Made by a program: the position numbers and the translations under genes. DNA of 64,000 bases from Nephromyces sp. MM_2019. Lineage: Eukaryota; Apicomplexa; Aconoidasida; Nephromycida. Every line of letters begins with the position of its first letter. Position 1 is the first letter of the stretch. Below, piece by piece: positions 12,501 to 24,200 of the stretch. The DNA is taken from assembly GCA_015657535.1 (NCBI GenBank), contig JADHZB010001099.1:65708-129707 (forward strand), in the 5' to 3' direction. The notes beneath the pieces are model-generated. The model worked only from the letters and a program-made list of their open reading frames with translations, was not told the origin of the DNA and made no database searches.

Positions 12501-13659
12501 CCTCTAAACCTCTTTCTGCTTTAGTATCGTAATACTTCGTGGATTCACCATGTCCAGACCGAGAACTAAGCTTCTTCGTCGAACGAACTGCGCCTTCGTC
12601 GACCTCATTAGTGGCTCTAAAATCCTCTCGAAATTTTGCTGAATTCTTCGCATAAGCTTCACTGCCGTAGGGCATCTTCTTGACTTTTCTATCCATGCTT
12701 TCTTCAGAAGATTTTACCTTTCGGCCGGGTATTTCTTCTTGATTAAAAGAATCATCGGTCTCCGTAAAATCACGACCCGAAGACTTTTTGCGTGTATCAT
12801 CTTCTCTTCTAACAATGCTCTTTTTAGTTTTTGAATTATGATTATTTTCCTTTTCTGTATTGTTTTCCTCTTCGACAGATAAATGGTGAGACGAGCGTGT
12901 AAAATCAACAACTTTGCTCTTCTTTTTTGGAGATACTACTAAAGCATCTTCTCCAGTTTCATCATACTTACCGAGAGTTTGCAAACCATCAAATCCCTCA
13001 TCCGAATACCTTCGGGGCGAATACTCTCGCCTCGGTTTTGAGCCTTTTCTAGAATCACTATGCTCACCCCGGTGTGCATCAGAGGATTTTGAAGGCGTGT
13101 TATACGATGGCGACGGGCTTTTCCAACTTCTTGTTGTCTTACGTTGTTCACAACTTTGAGACTTCATAAATCCCTCATTTCCATCATTACTCAGAGCAAT
13201 ATTGAAATCAGCAGTAACCTTCTCAGTAGTTACAACGTAGCCTTCATTGTCGCTGTTCTTTAGTGGTAGCTCTTTGCTTAATTCTGTTAAGCCGGTACGA
13301 TGCTCATAAGCTCCGAGGAGAGCTCCAGTACTTTCCGATGGACCTGCTTCTTCAGCCATAATGGCTTCATCCAAGCACGCAGCAGTAACATGAGATTCTT
13401 CAATTTTGTGGATATCTTGCTTAAAAATTGAATTCTTCTTGCCGGAAGATAAATTTGGTTCCTGCAACAGAGAATCGTTAGCTTCTGCCATGTATTTGGT
13501 TTCTACAAAATTAGCAGAGTTTAAACTAGCAGGGTCTATGTCGCCTGTATCAATTTTTGCATCACCGTTTATACATTCCAGTTCCTGAAATGTATCCAAG
13601 ACCATCTTTTCTTCGCTCGCTCTTATTGTACGTTTTTCGTGAGACATATCTACTTCCAT
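3360..13659 (-). CDS. U2AF2: U2AF large subunit (U2AF65-type splicing factor), eight coding exons
   Basis: U2AF large subunits bind the polypyrimidine tract at 3' splice sites in the nucleus and recruit U2 snRNP. Exons on the minus strand: 13659-10256, 9239-9007, 7773-7712, 7048-6970, 6061-6021, 5448-5227, 4523-4335, 3539-3360. All junctions are GT-AG and the summed length (4,410 nt) is an exact codon multiple, giving about 1,469 residues. Order seen: long Ser/Arg/Lys/Glu-rich region, RS stretch (about 700-900), a ULM-like KRVWRYDSPP near 915, an Ala/Gly-rich linker (about 935-1057), RRM1 with RNP2 LYVGNL and RNP1-like HYAFVEF, RRM2 (ILDLPP, then VCICSF), and a C-terminal UHM with YDEIVEDV, SIEIPRP, FAFVEF and the RXF motif GRKF. 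The family is usually 400-600 residues, so the N-terminus is exceptional. The start ATG at 13,659 is the first in its frame after an upstream stop; extra 5' exons are possible. Confidence 0.93.
4335..4523 (-). CDS. U2AF2: U2AF2 exon 7: UHM core
   Basis: 63 codons, phase 0 at both ends. Reads LRDDSEYDEIVEDV, then KFGTVSSIEIPRP and FAFVEF. This is the acidic helix A and RNP strands of the U2AF65 UHM, the part that contacts SF1/SF3B1 ULMs. A DSDEED insert replaces the loop after the IPRP strand. Confidence 0.93.
5227..5448 (-). CDS. U2AF2: U2AF2 exon 6: end of RRM2 and linker to UHM
   Basis: 74 codons, phase 0 at both ends. It starts GVCICSFQDYES, the RNP1 strand and second helix of RRM2, continues through a linker, and ends RVIMLCNLVSPDE, equivalent to the VLCLMNMV strand that opens the UHM in U2AF65. 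Confidence 0.9.
6021..6061 (-). CDS. U2AF2: U2AF2 exon 5: 41-nt micro-exon in the RRM2 loop
   Basis: The only frame compatible with both neighbours gives GRGLPSWYSGEEM, entered in phase 1 and left in phase 0. Acceptor ATTACAG, donor ATG/GTGTAT. It fills the loop before the RNP1 strand of RRM2, where U2AF65 normally has a short DSATGLSKG-type turn, so this loop is longer and different here. The upstream donor choice (6,970 rather than 6,974) was set by frame. Confidence 0.7.
6970..7048 (-). CDS. U2AF2: U2AF2 exon 4: RRM2 helix 1 and strand 2
   Basis: Reads VRNLVTTFGPVKFFQLLFKE, equivalent to VKELLTSFGPLKAFNLVKD of U2AF65 RRM2. The acceptor is CTCATAG. The donor could be GTAGGT (exon end 6,974) or GTTATT (6,970); only the latter keeps frame with the following micro-exon. 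Confidence 0.85.
7712..7773 (-). CDS. U2AF2: U2AF2 exon 3: RRM2 RNP2 strand
   Basis: 62 nt, entered in phase 1 and left in phase 0 with a strong GTAAGC donor. Encodes PPDRMCILDLPPELSEEK, the opening strand (RNP2, CILDLP) of RRM2, where U2AF65 has NKLFIGGLPNYL. The aromatic residue expected in RNP2 is replaced, so RNA contacts of this RRM may be weakened. Confidence 0.88.
8304..8326 (+). other. G-run cluster (quadruplex-capable) in a U2AF2 intron
   Basis: Runs of 4, 8, 2 and 5 G separated by T, CA and A lie on the plus strand inside the 7,774-9,006 intron. On the U2AF2 sense strand this is a C-rich pyrimidine tract, the kind of sequence U2AF itself recognises. The surrounding DNA is AT-rich. 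Confidence 0.5.
9007..9239 (-). CDS. U2AF2: U2AF2 exon 2: end of RRM1 and Ala/Gly-rich inter-RRM linker
   Basis: Begins LRIGRPKTYPAEL, matching LKIRRPHDYQPL after RRM1 of U2AF65, then about 60 residues rich in Ala, Gly, Ser and Gln before the RRM2 exon. The U2AF65 linker is about 30 residues, so this linker is roughly twice as long. Phase 2 in, phase 1 out. Confidence 0.9.
10256..13659 (-). CDS. U2AF2: U2AF2 large 5' exon: RS domain, ULM-like motif, linker, RRM1
   Basis: A single open frame of 1,134 codons plus two bases. The first ~650 residues are charged and low-complexity (SRK, DE). Residues ~700-900 are Arg/Ser/His-rich with SPRSISRSPHRH-type repeats typical of SR proteins. Then come ETWKRVWRYDSPPRSL, matching the KKVRKYWDVPPPGF ULM of U2AF65 that binds U2AF35, an Ala/Gly/Leu linker, and RRM1 from residue ~1060. 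Antisense and shifted frames of 60-180 codons inside it are shadows of this biased composition. Confidence 0.92.
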
Positions 13660-13715
13660 AGCATCATTTTCTGAAGCACCTGCAACTTTTGAATTTTTAA
13701 AATATATGCCTACCT

Positions 13716-14320
13716 GCTGTTTCGTTTAGCATGCATAGACTCCTGTCGCTGTCGCGTACGTTTTTTCCCCCTCTCATCAGCTACAAGTGCTGATTCCTTC
13801 GATTCAGGCAACGTCTCGCCGTGCCGAGCTGTAGAATGCTCATTACTCGTGGTATTGTAGTTATAGATGGCTCCTCCGGCTTCCGTAGGCCTTGATTCTG
13901 AAACGTATATACTATTTTCTGGCAGTGTGTCAACGCAGCACTGATCGACCTTTAGAAGTATATAAACGAGTGGAGCCTTTACCTTCGGTCACTGCTCCTT
14001 CAGATTGATGTTCAATCAGCATGCTCCTAGCCGTGACAAAATTAGAAGGCAAACATTTACCCTTTTCATTATGACCTAAAGCAGAAGAGGGTAATTTTGA
14101 TCTGACTTGCAGCCACAAATCCAGGCGAATCGATGCAATTTGCTCTGTTCAAATAAGCATTACCATTCATACTCATATACGGCAGCTCATTAGACAAAGA
14201 ACACACACGATCTGTGAGACTGCCAAGCTTTTCAAATACATTCAGATCGCTTATACGCCCCTCACATTTATTGGGCACTTCAAACACAAGTCGCGATAAA
14301 TCCCTAATACATGCATTCAC
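13716..14320 (-). CDS. Candidate 5' exons of U2AF2 or an upstream gene (three successive frames)
   Basis: Upstream of the U2AF2 start, three adjoining stretches are open in different frames on the same strand: about 14,320-14,105, 14,118-13,960 and 13,985-13,716. They look protein-like; the last contains ERGKKRTRQRQESMHAKRN, compatible with an RS-type N-terminus, and ends at a possible donor AG/GTAGGC. Very short GT-AG removals (for example 31 or 43 nt) could join the first two, but such introns are shorter than any other inferred here. Assembly indels are an alternative. Confidence 0.3.
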
Positions 14321-14499
14321 ATAGCTTAATCATGCAGAAACAGCTAATAAAGCCTCTTGATTGGCATAAGCAGTATATTCATCTATCAGAAACTGTTAAT
14401 CACCAGTCTAACTTTCTTGCTCTCTTGAAGGAGGGGCTTGGCTTGAATTAAACTGAGATTTTCCTTCCGAAGAGGCAAAACTTCATTAGTTTGTTAATG

Positions 14500-14692
14500 C
14501 TAGGGCTTATAGCACCCATTACTAGAAAAAATTTCGTCCACAAGAATCTTCTTAATGAAACCGCCAAAAGTACCCATGGACTCTTGCTTAACTGGAACTT
14601 TTAGCACACATTGCTTAAATACCCCTAAGTAGTCTGGTGGTTTCATCGACAGAAATACACGCCTTGGATGCTGTGATATCCCCACTTTAATT
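14500..14692 (-). CDS. Candidate terminal exon, unknown product
   Basis: A good acceptor (TGTATGTTTACAG) at 14,693 opens a frame of 63 codons, entered in phase 2. It reads KVGISQHPRRVFLSMKPP, then FKQCVLKVPVKQESMGTFGG, and stops at TAG 14,500-14,502. The composition is protein-like, but no family is recognised and no upstream exon with matching phase was found. It could end a short gene just 5' of U2AF2. Confidence 0.25.
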
Positions 14693-17600
14693 CTGTAAAC
14701 ATACATACACACAGATAAGATATATGGCAAAAAGTCCTGGGAAAGCAAAGTAAACAAGAAATTAAATCCAAGCCTGTGGGAGGATGTAGTCATAAAGCAG
14801 ATTCACCATTATTGAGCCAACTTGAAACAAGAACAAAGTTACCAGTATATGCAGAAGTAAAACAAGCTCTCAGCACCATTATAGAGTTAACTGAATAATA
14901 GCTGCTGCCAGTGGAGCCTAGGCAAAAATACATGTATGCTAAGCATGTCAACACATTTTTGCAGGAAGGCAAAGGCTGCCAGCTCAAGTACCGCAATAAT
15001 AAGAGGAAAAAACTCACGTCGGACGATGAATCAGCGAAATTGTTGCACTTTTTCAAGAGCGAATGTTATATACACAAGGAATTATACCAAAATATCCCAG
15101 TTCCCATTACACAAAGAGTGTGTGTGCAGGGCTGCTTTAGCATAATAGCTTCATGCATTGAATAATCAGGCAAAGAATCCATAATAAGTAAGCTAAGTTA
15201 GCCATTCTTCAAACAAATGTTTTAATGTGCATTCAAACTAAATAAACAAGCAAAACAGCTGCCCAAAGCGCAAAAGATCCTTCAAAAGACATGGTTCTCT
15301 GCAACAAGAGGGAAGATTCTTTGCCAAGCATGCGGGACTTTCGGTAATAGAATTAGTGAGGCCTTAATGCTAATAGCCACAGAAACAGCATCAGCCATAT
15401 TTTTTTATACTGATAATCACCGAAATAACAGTGTACTTACAGTATAACTCTTCAAAACTATTTTGAAAGGAAAAAAAAGCTTCAGCATAGTAACACCTAT
15501 GCAAAAAAAAACTCTAAAAAAAGAAAAATAGCATGCAACATATACTTTCATAGTCAATATTCAATCTAAAAACATACAAGAAAACAATCATGAAACTATA
15601 AGGTATGATGCATAGTATTCCATAACAAGGTCATCAATTCAGTCTCTCGGATAACATACGTAACATTAATTAAATTCACCCATTACTTCCCTGAATCTTC
15701 AGGCTCATGTAGTTTTCTGATGAATATCCTTCTCATAGAAACATACGTAAAAAAAGTAAGATAAAGCATGCACTCTAATGCCAAATTTGTTTTCGAAGTG
15801 AAGCGAAATAAGATGAGCTTGCTACACAACAGCAAAATGGTAAATGCCAGAGATATTATTTGAGTGAAGTAAGGCTACAAAAAAGCTACGAAAATCTCCA
15901 AACGTCAAAGCATCAGTTCACATTAAATTCGCGTCACAAGGATATAATGCAAGAGGGCTTAAAAACTATACTAAAAAAGAAAAGGTTAAAAAAAAGAAAC
16001 TTTCTCGTATTTTTCATCCTCATAGAAGATTTATGCTAATAGAGGGATTCATCCTCATAGAAAAATTCACTCTCATAGGAGATTCACTCTCATAGAAGAT
16101 TCACTCCCCCAGAACACTCATCCTCTCCATGCATTACATCTTCTCAAGTGAATAACACAAGTCGTCGTAGCAAAAAAAATACTTCAAAACATTCTCCTAC
16201 CATTGAGTGACTCACATCTTCACCAACACATGTGCCCCAGCAATTACAAGTGCTGAACTTGCCTAGCACAATACTTCCTCTATAGCAAGTCCTATGCAAA
16301 CCACACCGAAAAGTTAATTTGTCACAAAAACAGTCCCATTGCTCAGTACCAGCTTAATTCCAAAAAAAATTCAAACTCTGCAACCCCGGAAGCAACAAAA
16401 TCAAAGAGTTCGCAAAACAGGAGCTAAGCATTTTTTTGGCTCTAAAAACCATGTTCACCTAATCCCATTTTTTTCCTGGAAATAGCAATACAAATAAACA
16501 ATCAATCTGTTGATGACCCGACACATATATACATAATTATTCAACGTAAAATGTAATGAAGATCGAGAAATCACAACGAATCGCCGCAGACTTGAAAAGC
16601 AAGTAAAAAGATGAAACCTCAAAGACAACATTCAAGTCCAAAGATTATAAAAATGCAGATAAGGCAGGACTATAACCAAAATCTGCAGTGACACTGGATC
16701 TACAAGATATACACTCTGGTGGTTTTGAAGTTCACATCTTTAAGAAAGTAGCATAGTTACAGCTACAAACTCACCGGCTGGAAAAAGGCCTAAAATTGTA
16801 AAATTTCAACAATATGCGGCTGCAGCTACCATAAACGAACTTATTGATGAGTTTCTATGACCAGAGGGATGATCTCGTCCTACGTAACGATATCACCCCT
16901 CTCGCTAGAGGAAAAATCAACCTAGTATGTGCATTCTCTAAAGTGAACGCTACTGAAATAACAGTTTAGACCGCCAATGCTGAAGCCCTAACAAAGTCTA
17001 TAAGAAAATGGTTGTCGAACTTTACAGAAGAAGATGAAGAATATACAATCAAACATGATAACGCCTGACAACATTCAACTCTTGAGTTGGCGCCCCCCAG
17101 ATCAAAAGAGGTATCTAAATAGAAATCGCATTAGGTGTGTAACAAGCCTTTCGCTTAGCACATGCGCCGCGTTGTGACTTGCTATTTGCAAGTGGAGTCG
17201 GCCTTTAGCCGAACAGTTTACGCGTGCTACAGGGACTCCTTCTATCTTCAGGGCATGTGTGTTGCGTCGAGGAATGGGGTGTTTTGGCATGTGTGTGCGC
17301 GTAGTTGCCTGTTTGTTTATTCGTGTATATTTGTATGCGTGCGTGTTAGTTTCAGCGATTATAACACCTTTGAAACAAAGACTACGATATCAGCTGAGAG
17401 TAGCTTTTAAATTCTGTTGAATGGCATGCCGCCACGCGGTGCTATAATTTCGCTAGATAATCAATTTTCTAGCGCAATGAGATTTCATAAATTGATTCAC
17501 GAAAAGTGACATGCGGGCATGTTGGATTACGAATATTTTTAACAAGTTTAAGTAATTAAAATGAAACTTAAGTATTTTATTGCAAGCTTCACTAACATGA

Positions 17601-20600
17601 GTGACTTATTGGTAGACGAGTTTTGGAATAGCACATGCAAAGTAGTTGAGACCTAGCAGGCAATTTAAAAGTTACAGTAATTTCACAATGCTTATAGATT
17701 TTTTCTTGCAGGGTATAATGCTAGTTTTTAATGTTTTTAGGTACTTTTACTTTATATAATAAAATCCTGTTGACGTTTCTTTGGCTAATATTGCCCCCAA
17801 ACTGTTTAAGAATCCTAGAGACTTCAACTCTTGATCTATTAAATCATACTTCTGTTCAATATGCTTTGAAGCCATGTGTTACCGTTCTGATAGCTAGAGG
17901 GAACACGAGTTAGTAGTTTGTATTCTCATCTTCTAGTGGGTCTTAAAATTATAATCTAGTCGTTGCACTATTATGACTAGCCTCGAAAGAATCGTCATGT
18001 AATTATCGCGTTTAAAAAACTCCACTGAAGATTTACCATAATTTTGACCGTGCATCATATTCAAAGAATACCAATCAAAAATTTAATAACTTTCTTGCTG
18101 GAAAAAGACAGGGCTTAATACTCTTTCAAAAAAGTATGTAAAAATTACACAATCTGCGCTTATACGCGTTGTATCTATTAGTTTAAATTAGGTTCGCCAT
18201 CGCCACGTTAAGTGTAATAACGGTGAAGATGAATAGCAACTTGCTACTATAGTACCAGACGCTACAATGCCTGCAAGATTTATGTTTTGCAATCTCAAGC
18301 ACTGTCAGTTTAACTTTTAAAGGTTTAAGTTGTGAAACGAAAAGATTCTTATTTTCCTGTTAAGAAGCCAGTAATTTACTTTTTCTCCATCCGATGATTA
18401 CAGCGTCACAACCTCAGGTTCACATGCCAAGACACTAGGGACAAGTTAGACAGGTGTAGTAATTATCTCAACACACGAACCAGTGAGGTCAACGGCATGG
18501 CAGCAGCCATTAAAGCCGCGCCAACTACTAAGCTTTGCTTCGCAAGCAACAGAATCTAGCCCCAGATTATGCATTCATACCAGAAAGAAAATGTTTTTTT
18601 TAGCGAGCCGGAATCATTAAGAGCATCCTTTTGTTGCTTACGCGTGCATACTAGTCGTATTTCACTAAAGTACATGAAATACCCCGGCTCCCAAGGGCTA
18701 TCGCTCTGTTGGCTCAATAGATAACTTGCCAAATTCAACCTGCTACGTCTCTCACAACTCGAAAGCTGCAGCAACTGCACTGAGTATTTTTAGGAAATGA
18801 TATTTTGCCCTTTACAGTGTGAGTATGCGCATGTGTGTGCATGTGTGATACCGGCAGAGGCCTGTTGAGAGCCGCACATAGCGACTAAAAGAAAGCTCAA
18901 TACGTCAGTTGCTCCAATTTTAGCAAGAATAACAAGCTCCATCATCTAAAGGGCACCGCCATTTCTCCCTATTAGATGACCGCTGACATAATACGCGGAA
19001 AGTGTGGAAACGGTACCTACTTTTGGGAGTAGAATAACAAAGACGTAAATTGCCCACATGTTATGCGTGGTACCACGATAAAAATCCTAGTACGTCCACT
19101 AGCATCATAGACATGTTATCTCAACAGCAGATTGAAATGTTTAAAGGTAACAGGACTTGCTCAGGAGTTAGCATTAGTTTATCGTAGGCTCTTTTGCTTC
19201 AATTTTACAGTGGATCTAAAACTATACCCGTTCACATAGTAGCTTTTTCATCAGGGGTTTACTCGGAGTCTTGAATGCCTATCATCTTTGAGCTTAAAGC
19301 CTAAAAACAAGACCTTGCAGAATGGAGCGAGTACGCGCAGGAACCAAGAAGATTCAACAGTGCCAAAACCTTCTTTATTCCTGATAATACGTTTCGCAAC
19401 GACCCGCCAATAGCATCCTAAAAACGATTTTCCTATTTCACTCTTTGAAGCCCAAGGGGGTAAGCTACACTTTTAGACAAATTTTTATTAAGGTTAACAT
19501 GAGGACTACTTCCTTTTTCAAGTATATTCTTCTGTAAGCTCCGAATTTTGCAGGCAGCTTGGAAGTTCCATTCTGTGGAGTATGCTCACAAGTAAACGCA
19601 GCGATGGTAGGGTATATTTCTTGCTCTTGTCCAAGCTAGGATAGAGGGGCAAAGAAACAATAGGACTAAAAATACTCGGAGGAAAGCTATATTTATGCCA
19701 GATTAAAGCAATAACAAAAGGACAGCTATTACCATTTGCTAGAATACACACTACGATGATCCTAGTAATTCAATCTAAATATGTGAAAAGAGACGCAACT
19801 GCCCTACATTCCGCCGGATTCTACAGAGCAGTACCATAAAGGAGCAGCTCTTCTTATGCTTCTACATCCGATGTATTGGCTTATCCATTGAAGGTAGGAG
19901 CGAAAAACTGAAAAGTTGGCTCAGAACAATCCGTGCTCGGGCAATTCAAAAAATTAGCATCTCACTGAAATCACCAGACCAGCCGTGCTATGACCGTATG
20001 AGCGAGTGAGGAGAGTAACTTGTAGTTTAGAATGGGGAACAGTGAATTTAAAACAAGAGAGTGTCCCTAAACTCCAACGCTTTGGTGACAATGTAGCCCA
20101 TCAACTCAAAAGCAAGCGAAATATCATTTAGTAGCTGCAGATAAAGAACGCACCTAAAGTGTACACATGGGGCTTTTCAATAAAATACAAAAGTACTCTA
20201 AACCCGAAAGAAGCCCATAACCAGGAGTACCAAACGTAAAAAATATTGGGCAAATAAATTTTTTTTTTAGTTTTTACTAGGAGTTAACATTTGTTGCTAA
20301 TTTATGCCGCATCACAACGAAGAGGCTGACTTGGACTGCTTATACACGCATGTTCGCATCCCTATCATCGATCACTGGCGGAGCCCAAAACCTAAATATT
20401 TCACAAAACAAATTATGCCAAACTAGCGTGAAAGAAGCAAAGAACATAAACAAAGTACTTACATTAAATAAAAACAAGTGCCAATACATTAGGCAAGAGC
20501 AAATTTTGATTTGCGAGATATAAGCCACAACAAGGCTAACTAGAAGCCGTAAAAGATAAGATATAAACATTCATTAAAGTGGGCTATAATAAAATGGATC

Positions 20601-21115
20601 TGCTGGAATGCCCTATATACTGGAATACAAATGGCCAAGCTGCAGAGCAAGCACTTTTTGAACTTTTCGATGAAAGACACAACTATAATACAACACAAAC
20701 TATCTCCATCATGCCCTATATCACATTTTGGAGCAGCAGCCATAATTTTTTTGGGCCAGAAAATCAACTGGAGGGCCTACCGACTAAAATCAGAGATTGC
20801 ATTCTGCTTCATGAAAATAGTTTCATAATCGCAGCACACGAATTCTGTTTTTTCGCAGTAAATCGACACGAGCTTTCAAGTTTGGACAATGAAATTATAC
20901 ATCATGGTTGACATACTTGAAACAAAATCATCTTGAGAAGATTTTTTATCTTACAGAACGAATTATTACAAAAGATATGTGAATGTAACGCTTTTTTAAC
21001 CTAAAAATCTTCTACAAGCTGAATTACATCATAAACACAGCAAAATGTTCGCGGCATAAGTTGATGACAGTCATAAGAAACTCAATGGCAGTAACACTTA
21101 CCGGCACAGAAACAA
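14693..21115. other. Mostly non-coding interval
   Basis: No convincing exon was seen on either strand. Short open frames near 14.8-15.1 kb have a possible minus-strand donor (GTGAGT at about 15,020) but no partner. The SFT2 3' untranslated region should lie at its right edge. GT-rich low-complexity DNA sits at 17,280-17,345 and a minisatellite at 16,014-16,134. Confidence 0.45.
16014..16134. repeat. Minisatellite, seven degenerate 17-18 bp units
   Basis: Units begin at about 16,014, 16,031, 16,049, 16,067, 16,084, 16,101 and 16,118, with consensus TCACTCTCATAGAAGAT. The middle copies differ by one or two bases and the outer ones are more diverged. It lies in non-coding DNA between U2AF2 and SFT2. 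Confidence 0.75.
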
Positions 21116-21222
21116 TTAAAAAAAGGAAAGAGATTCATACGAATCAGAAGTAGGAATTCTCAAACATCTTTTGATTGAATTCACTATGCCACGACCCACA
21201 TACTTTATCAGTCCCACACCAC
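21116..21222 (-). CDS. SFT2: SFT2 exon 7 (C-terminal tail)
   Basis: The acceptor TTCGCAG at 21,223 gives GGVGLIKYVGRGIVNSIK after the last membrane span, as in the SYIPGG-GL ending of SFT2 proteins. TAA is at 21,118-21,116. The tail runs about 25 residues past the usual end and contains a YESLSFF terminus. Confidence 0.88.
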
Positions 21223-24200
21223 CTGCGAACATAAGTGGAAGAAACATACTATAGCAAGAATTATGAGGCTTCCAAATCCTCCAATGTGGAAATCATTGCC
21301 AATTTCGCAAAATTTTAATTCCACAGCAACAAATTGACTCCAGCCATCCGCTGCCCAGTCAAGCCTTCAATAGAGAAAAGGAACTTCATAATCATATGAA
21401 TCAACTGTTAATAAACGAAAATTTCAGCTGCATAACAAAAGAAATTTACGCCAAAAAACGTCCAGAGCACCATACAAAGGCAATGCAACTCACTATCATA
21501 GATCAAAGGTACCACAAAAATAACCTCGTAATACAAGAAAGAAAGCAGTAAATTAAAGAATGAAATTCGGCCTGCTTACAAGGACGAACCTCTAATAAAA
21601 CCAAAATAGCTACTAGGCTTGTATGTTGAGCAATTCTTCAGCAAATGGCAGTACCGTAATCTTCAAGCATCATCAGCCAAACGTCTTTCTCAATCAAGTT
21701 ATTTAGCCTACTCAAAGCCACTACTCTCTTACTAAATTCTGAAATGCTGTTAAAATTCCCTTAGCTGCTGAAGTACTGTAATCCTCTAAACCTACTGCTT
21801 ACCTATAAATTAACAGTCTTCTAAAAATATAGGGGGAGATATACGGACTATGATTAAATATTCTAATAAGGGTAGGAGGAGGACGACATTGAAAAAGTCC
21901 TATCATGCTCGTTAACAGCCTTGTACTAAGCAGAAGTTACAAACACCAATTTTCCTTTGCCTAAAGCAAAACACATCATGCCTTCGCCAGCTAGCCTCAT
22001 GTATGTTTATTCCATTTTCCAAGTCCATTGCATGGTTACGGAATAGAGAGAGTGGTGCATTCTTCACCAAAGTGAAGTAAAAAGAAAAAAAAGTGAGGCT
22101 ATCCGAAAATATGGCATACATTTCCTGTTATATTTCAGGAGTCCTAAATAAATATACTCTATAACTAATACTACCTGGTAAATATGAGATTAAGAGTACT
22201 ATCAGGGCAATAACTTGGGCCAAAGAGGATAGTAGAACCTACAGGTAGAACCAAAAAGACAAAAGAAATTTGCTTCTTCCAGGCACGGAGAATGAAAATT
22301 TAAGCTTCATAATGGAACCAGAAGAATATAAACAGAAAATGCAAAAACCACCAGATTCAAGCTTTTACACTTAACAGGGGCAAAAATGACAATATTCATT
22401 AAAATACCTGCGATACAGAAAGGAAAATAAGCTTTACATTTGAAGGCAGGAAAAAGTCAACGGGAAGGATGAAATCAGTAACAGCAAGATTTAAAAGTCG
22501 AAATAAAGTATAAAATAGAGCAAGAACCTATTTATTAAGCAGGACTTTACATAGCGGCCTGCATATAAAAGTACGACCCCATAAGGAGCTAAAAATCACA
22601 ATACAATTGACCCTTGACCTCAACGGTACCCCAAACACAAAGGTCGTAAAATATGATGCACGAGAGAAAACTAATAAACACTCTCTCATCACGCAGAAAA
22701 CAAACAGCAAATAAGAACTCTCTTTTACGCAAAGAAATTAATCAAAAATATATTATTTTAAAAACTTTTGATATATAGTAATATCACTAAGAAACACAAA
22801 ATTATCACAGCTTTAGTAGAAAACTCATAACAAAGTAAGGAGCAGTACAGCATTAGCAAGCGGGATGTCAGGCATGAAAACAAGCTTGAGTATGCTTCCT
22901 TCCATGAAATATACGCGAAGCTATTTAAGAAAAACCAGTTTTTTACAAACAAATATGAGAACAACAAATACTACTACGTTCAGGTGTAGACGTTTTAAGC
23001 ATTAAAAAGGAAATATACTCTATTAAAGCTGCTTGAGCATTTTTTCACACGTTTAAATTCAGGGATTTCAGTGGAAAAGAGAAATTCTCATAAAGAAAAA
23101 GAGATAAGCATCCCAGAAAAAGGAAAAAGCATAACTTACCAAGATATAAGATCTAAAGATCATACTGCCAAACAGCGTTAAGAAAATTGAAGAAAAGTAG
23201 ACAAGCGAGTATGGGAGTCTGAAAAAGCAGATAATAAACAGAGTATATTAAGATACATATTTAGAGGTGTCATAACGTATGCGAAGACTTATGGAGTGAA
23301 TTATCTGTATTTTAGAAATTAAATTGTGTGTGTGCACCCACCGAAGCCCTTTTGACGCAAAGAGCACAACTCAGAAAGAAGCCAAAAAAATCCGTTGCGT
23401 ACGCAACTGCTCTGGAGCTCTGAAGCTTGAAATGAAAATCCTTAAGCAGGCTATGAACTAAAAAGAATAGCTATAGTACCCTGGCAGAAAAAAGTTTTTA
23501 TTCACAGGAATAGCTCAAATACTCAAATCCGTTACAACAGTAAAGAGTATCGAATATGAAAAGCAAAAATAGGTGCAGGCATTAGCCCAAACAACGTGCT
23601 AACCTCTCTTTCTTGAGCAAGTGATTTAATAGGGCTTTGGGACCTCGCAATATACAGAGGCCGCTAAAGATGCAAATGGAGCCCAGAGTAAAAAAAAAAG
23701 AAAATCCAGAAGGACTTATCACTATCCTGAGTACAATAAAGGCAAACAATTGCTATTTATGGGGGAAACCTTAATCTATATCCAAAACGGTGCTCTATGA
23801 CCCGTTCTTTAAAAATATATTTAGCATACTTATTATGAAAACAAAGCTGAGCTTCAGGGAACTCAGATCATCACTTTACGATGACATATAATCCAATAGC
23901 ATTGAAGATAAAATAGTAAATTGAAATATATGCAGGAAAGAATGCCAAACTTCTCCCTTCAGATTATAGAAATACCGGGTTATTAACATGCCTTCTGCTT
24001 AATGGCTTTGCTCGTCTAAATGAAAAAGGTCACTTCTTTATCAAGATACCAAAGGCTGCAGTCATTACTGGTAGAGTGTGAGCACTCGCCCAGAATTTCT
24101 AGGTTATAAAACGGGCATGAAACAAAAAAATGTACTTAGAATCAAAACGAATACAATACCATCCAGGGTCACACAAAAGCATCGATGGTTACACACACAC

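Noticed and set aside
17162..17410. 82-codon Cys/Val-rich plus-strand frame
   Set aside because: Generated by GT-rich low-complexity DNA; the opposite strand is open too.
20579..20911. 110-codon plus-strand open frame
   Set aside because: Starts at GTG, has no splice signals or motif, and lies downstream of SFT2 on the opposite strand. Probably chance, though the length is above average.
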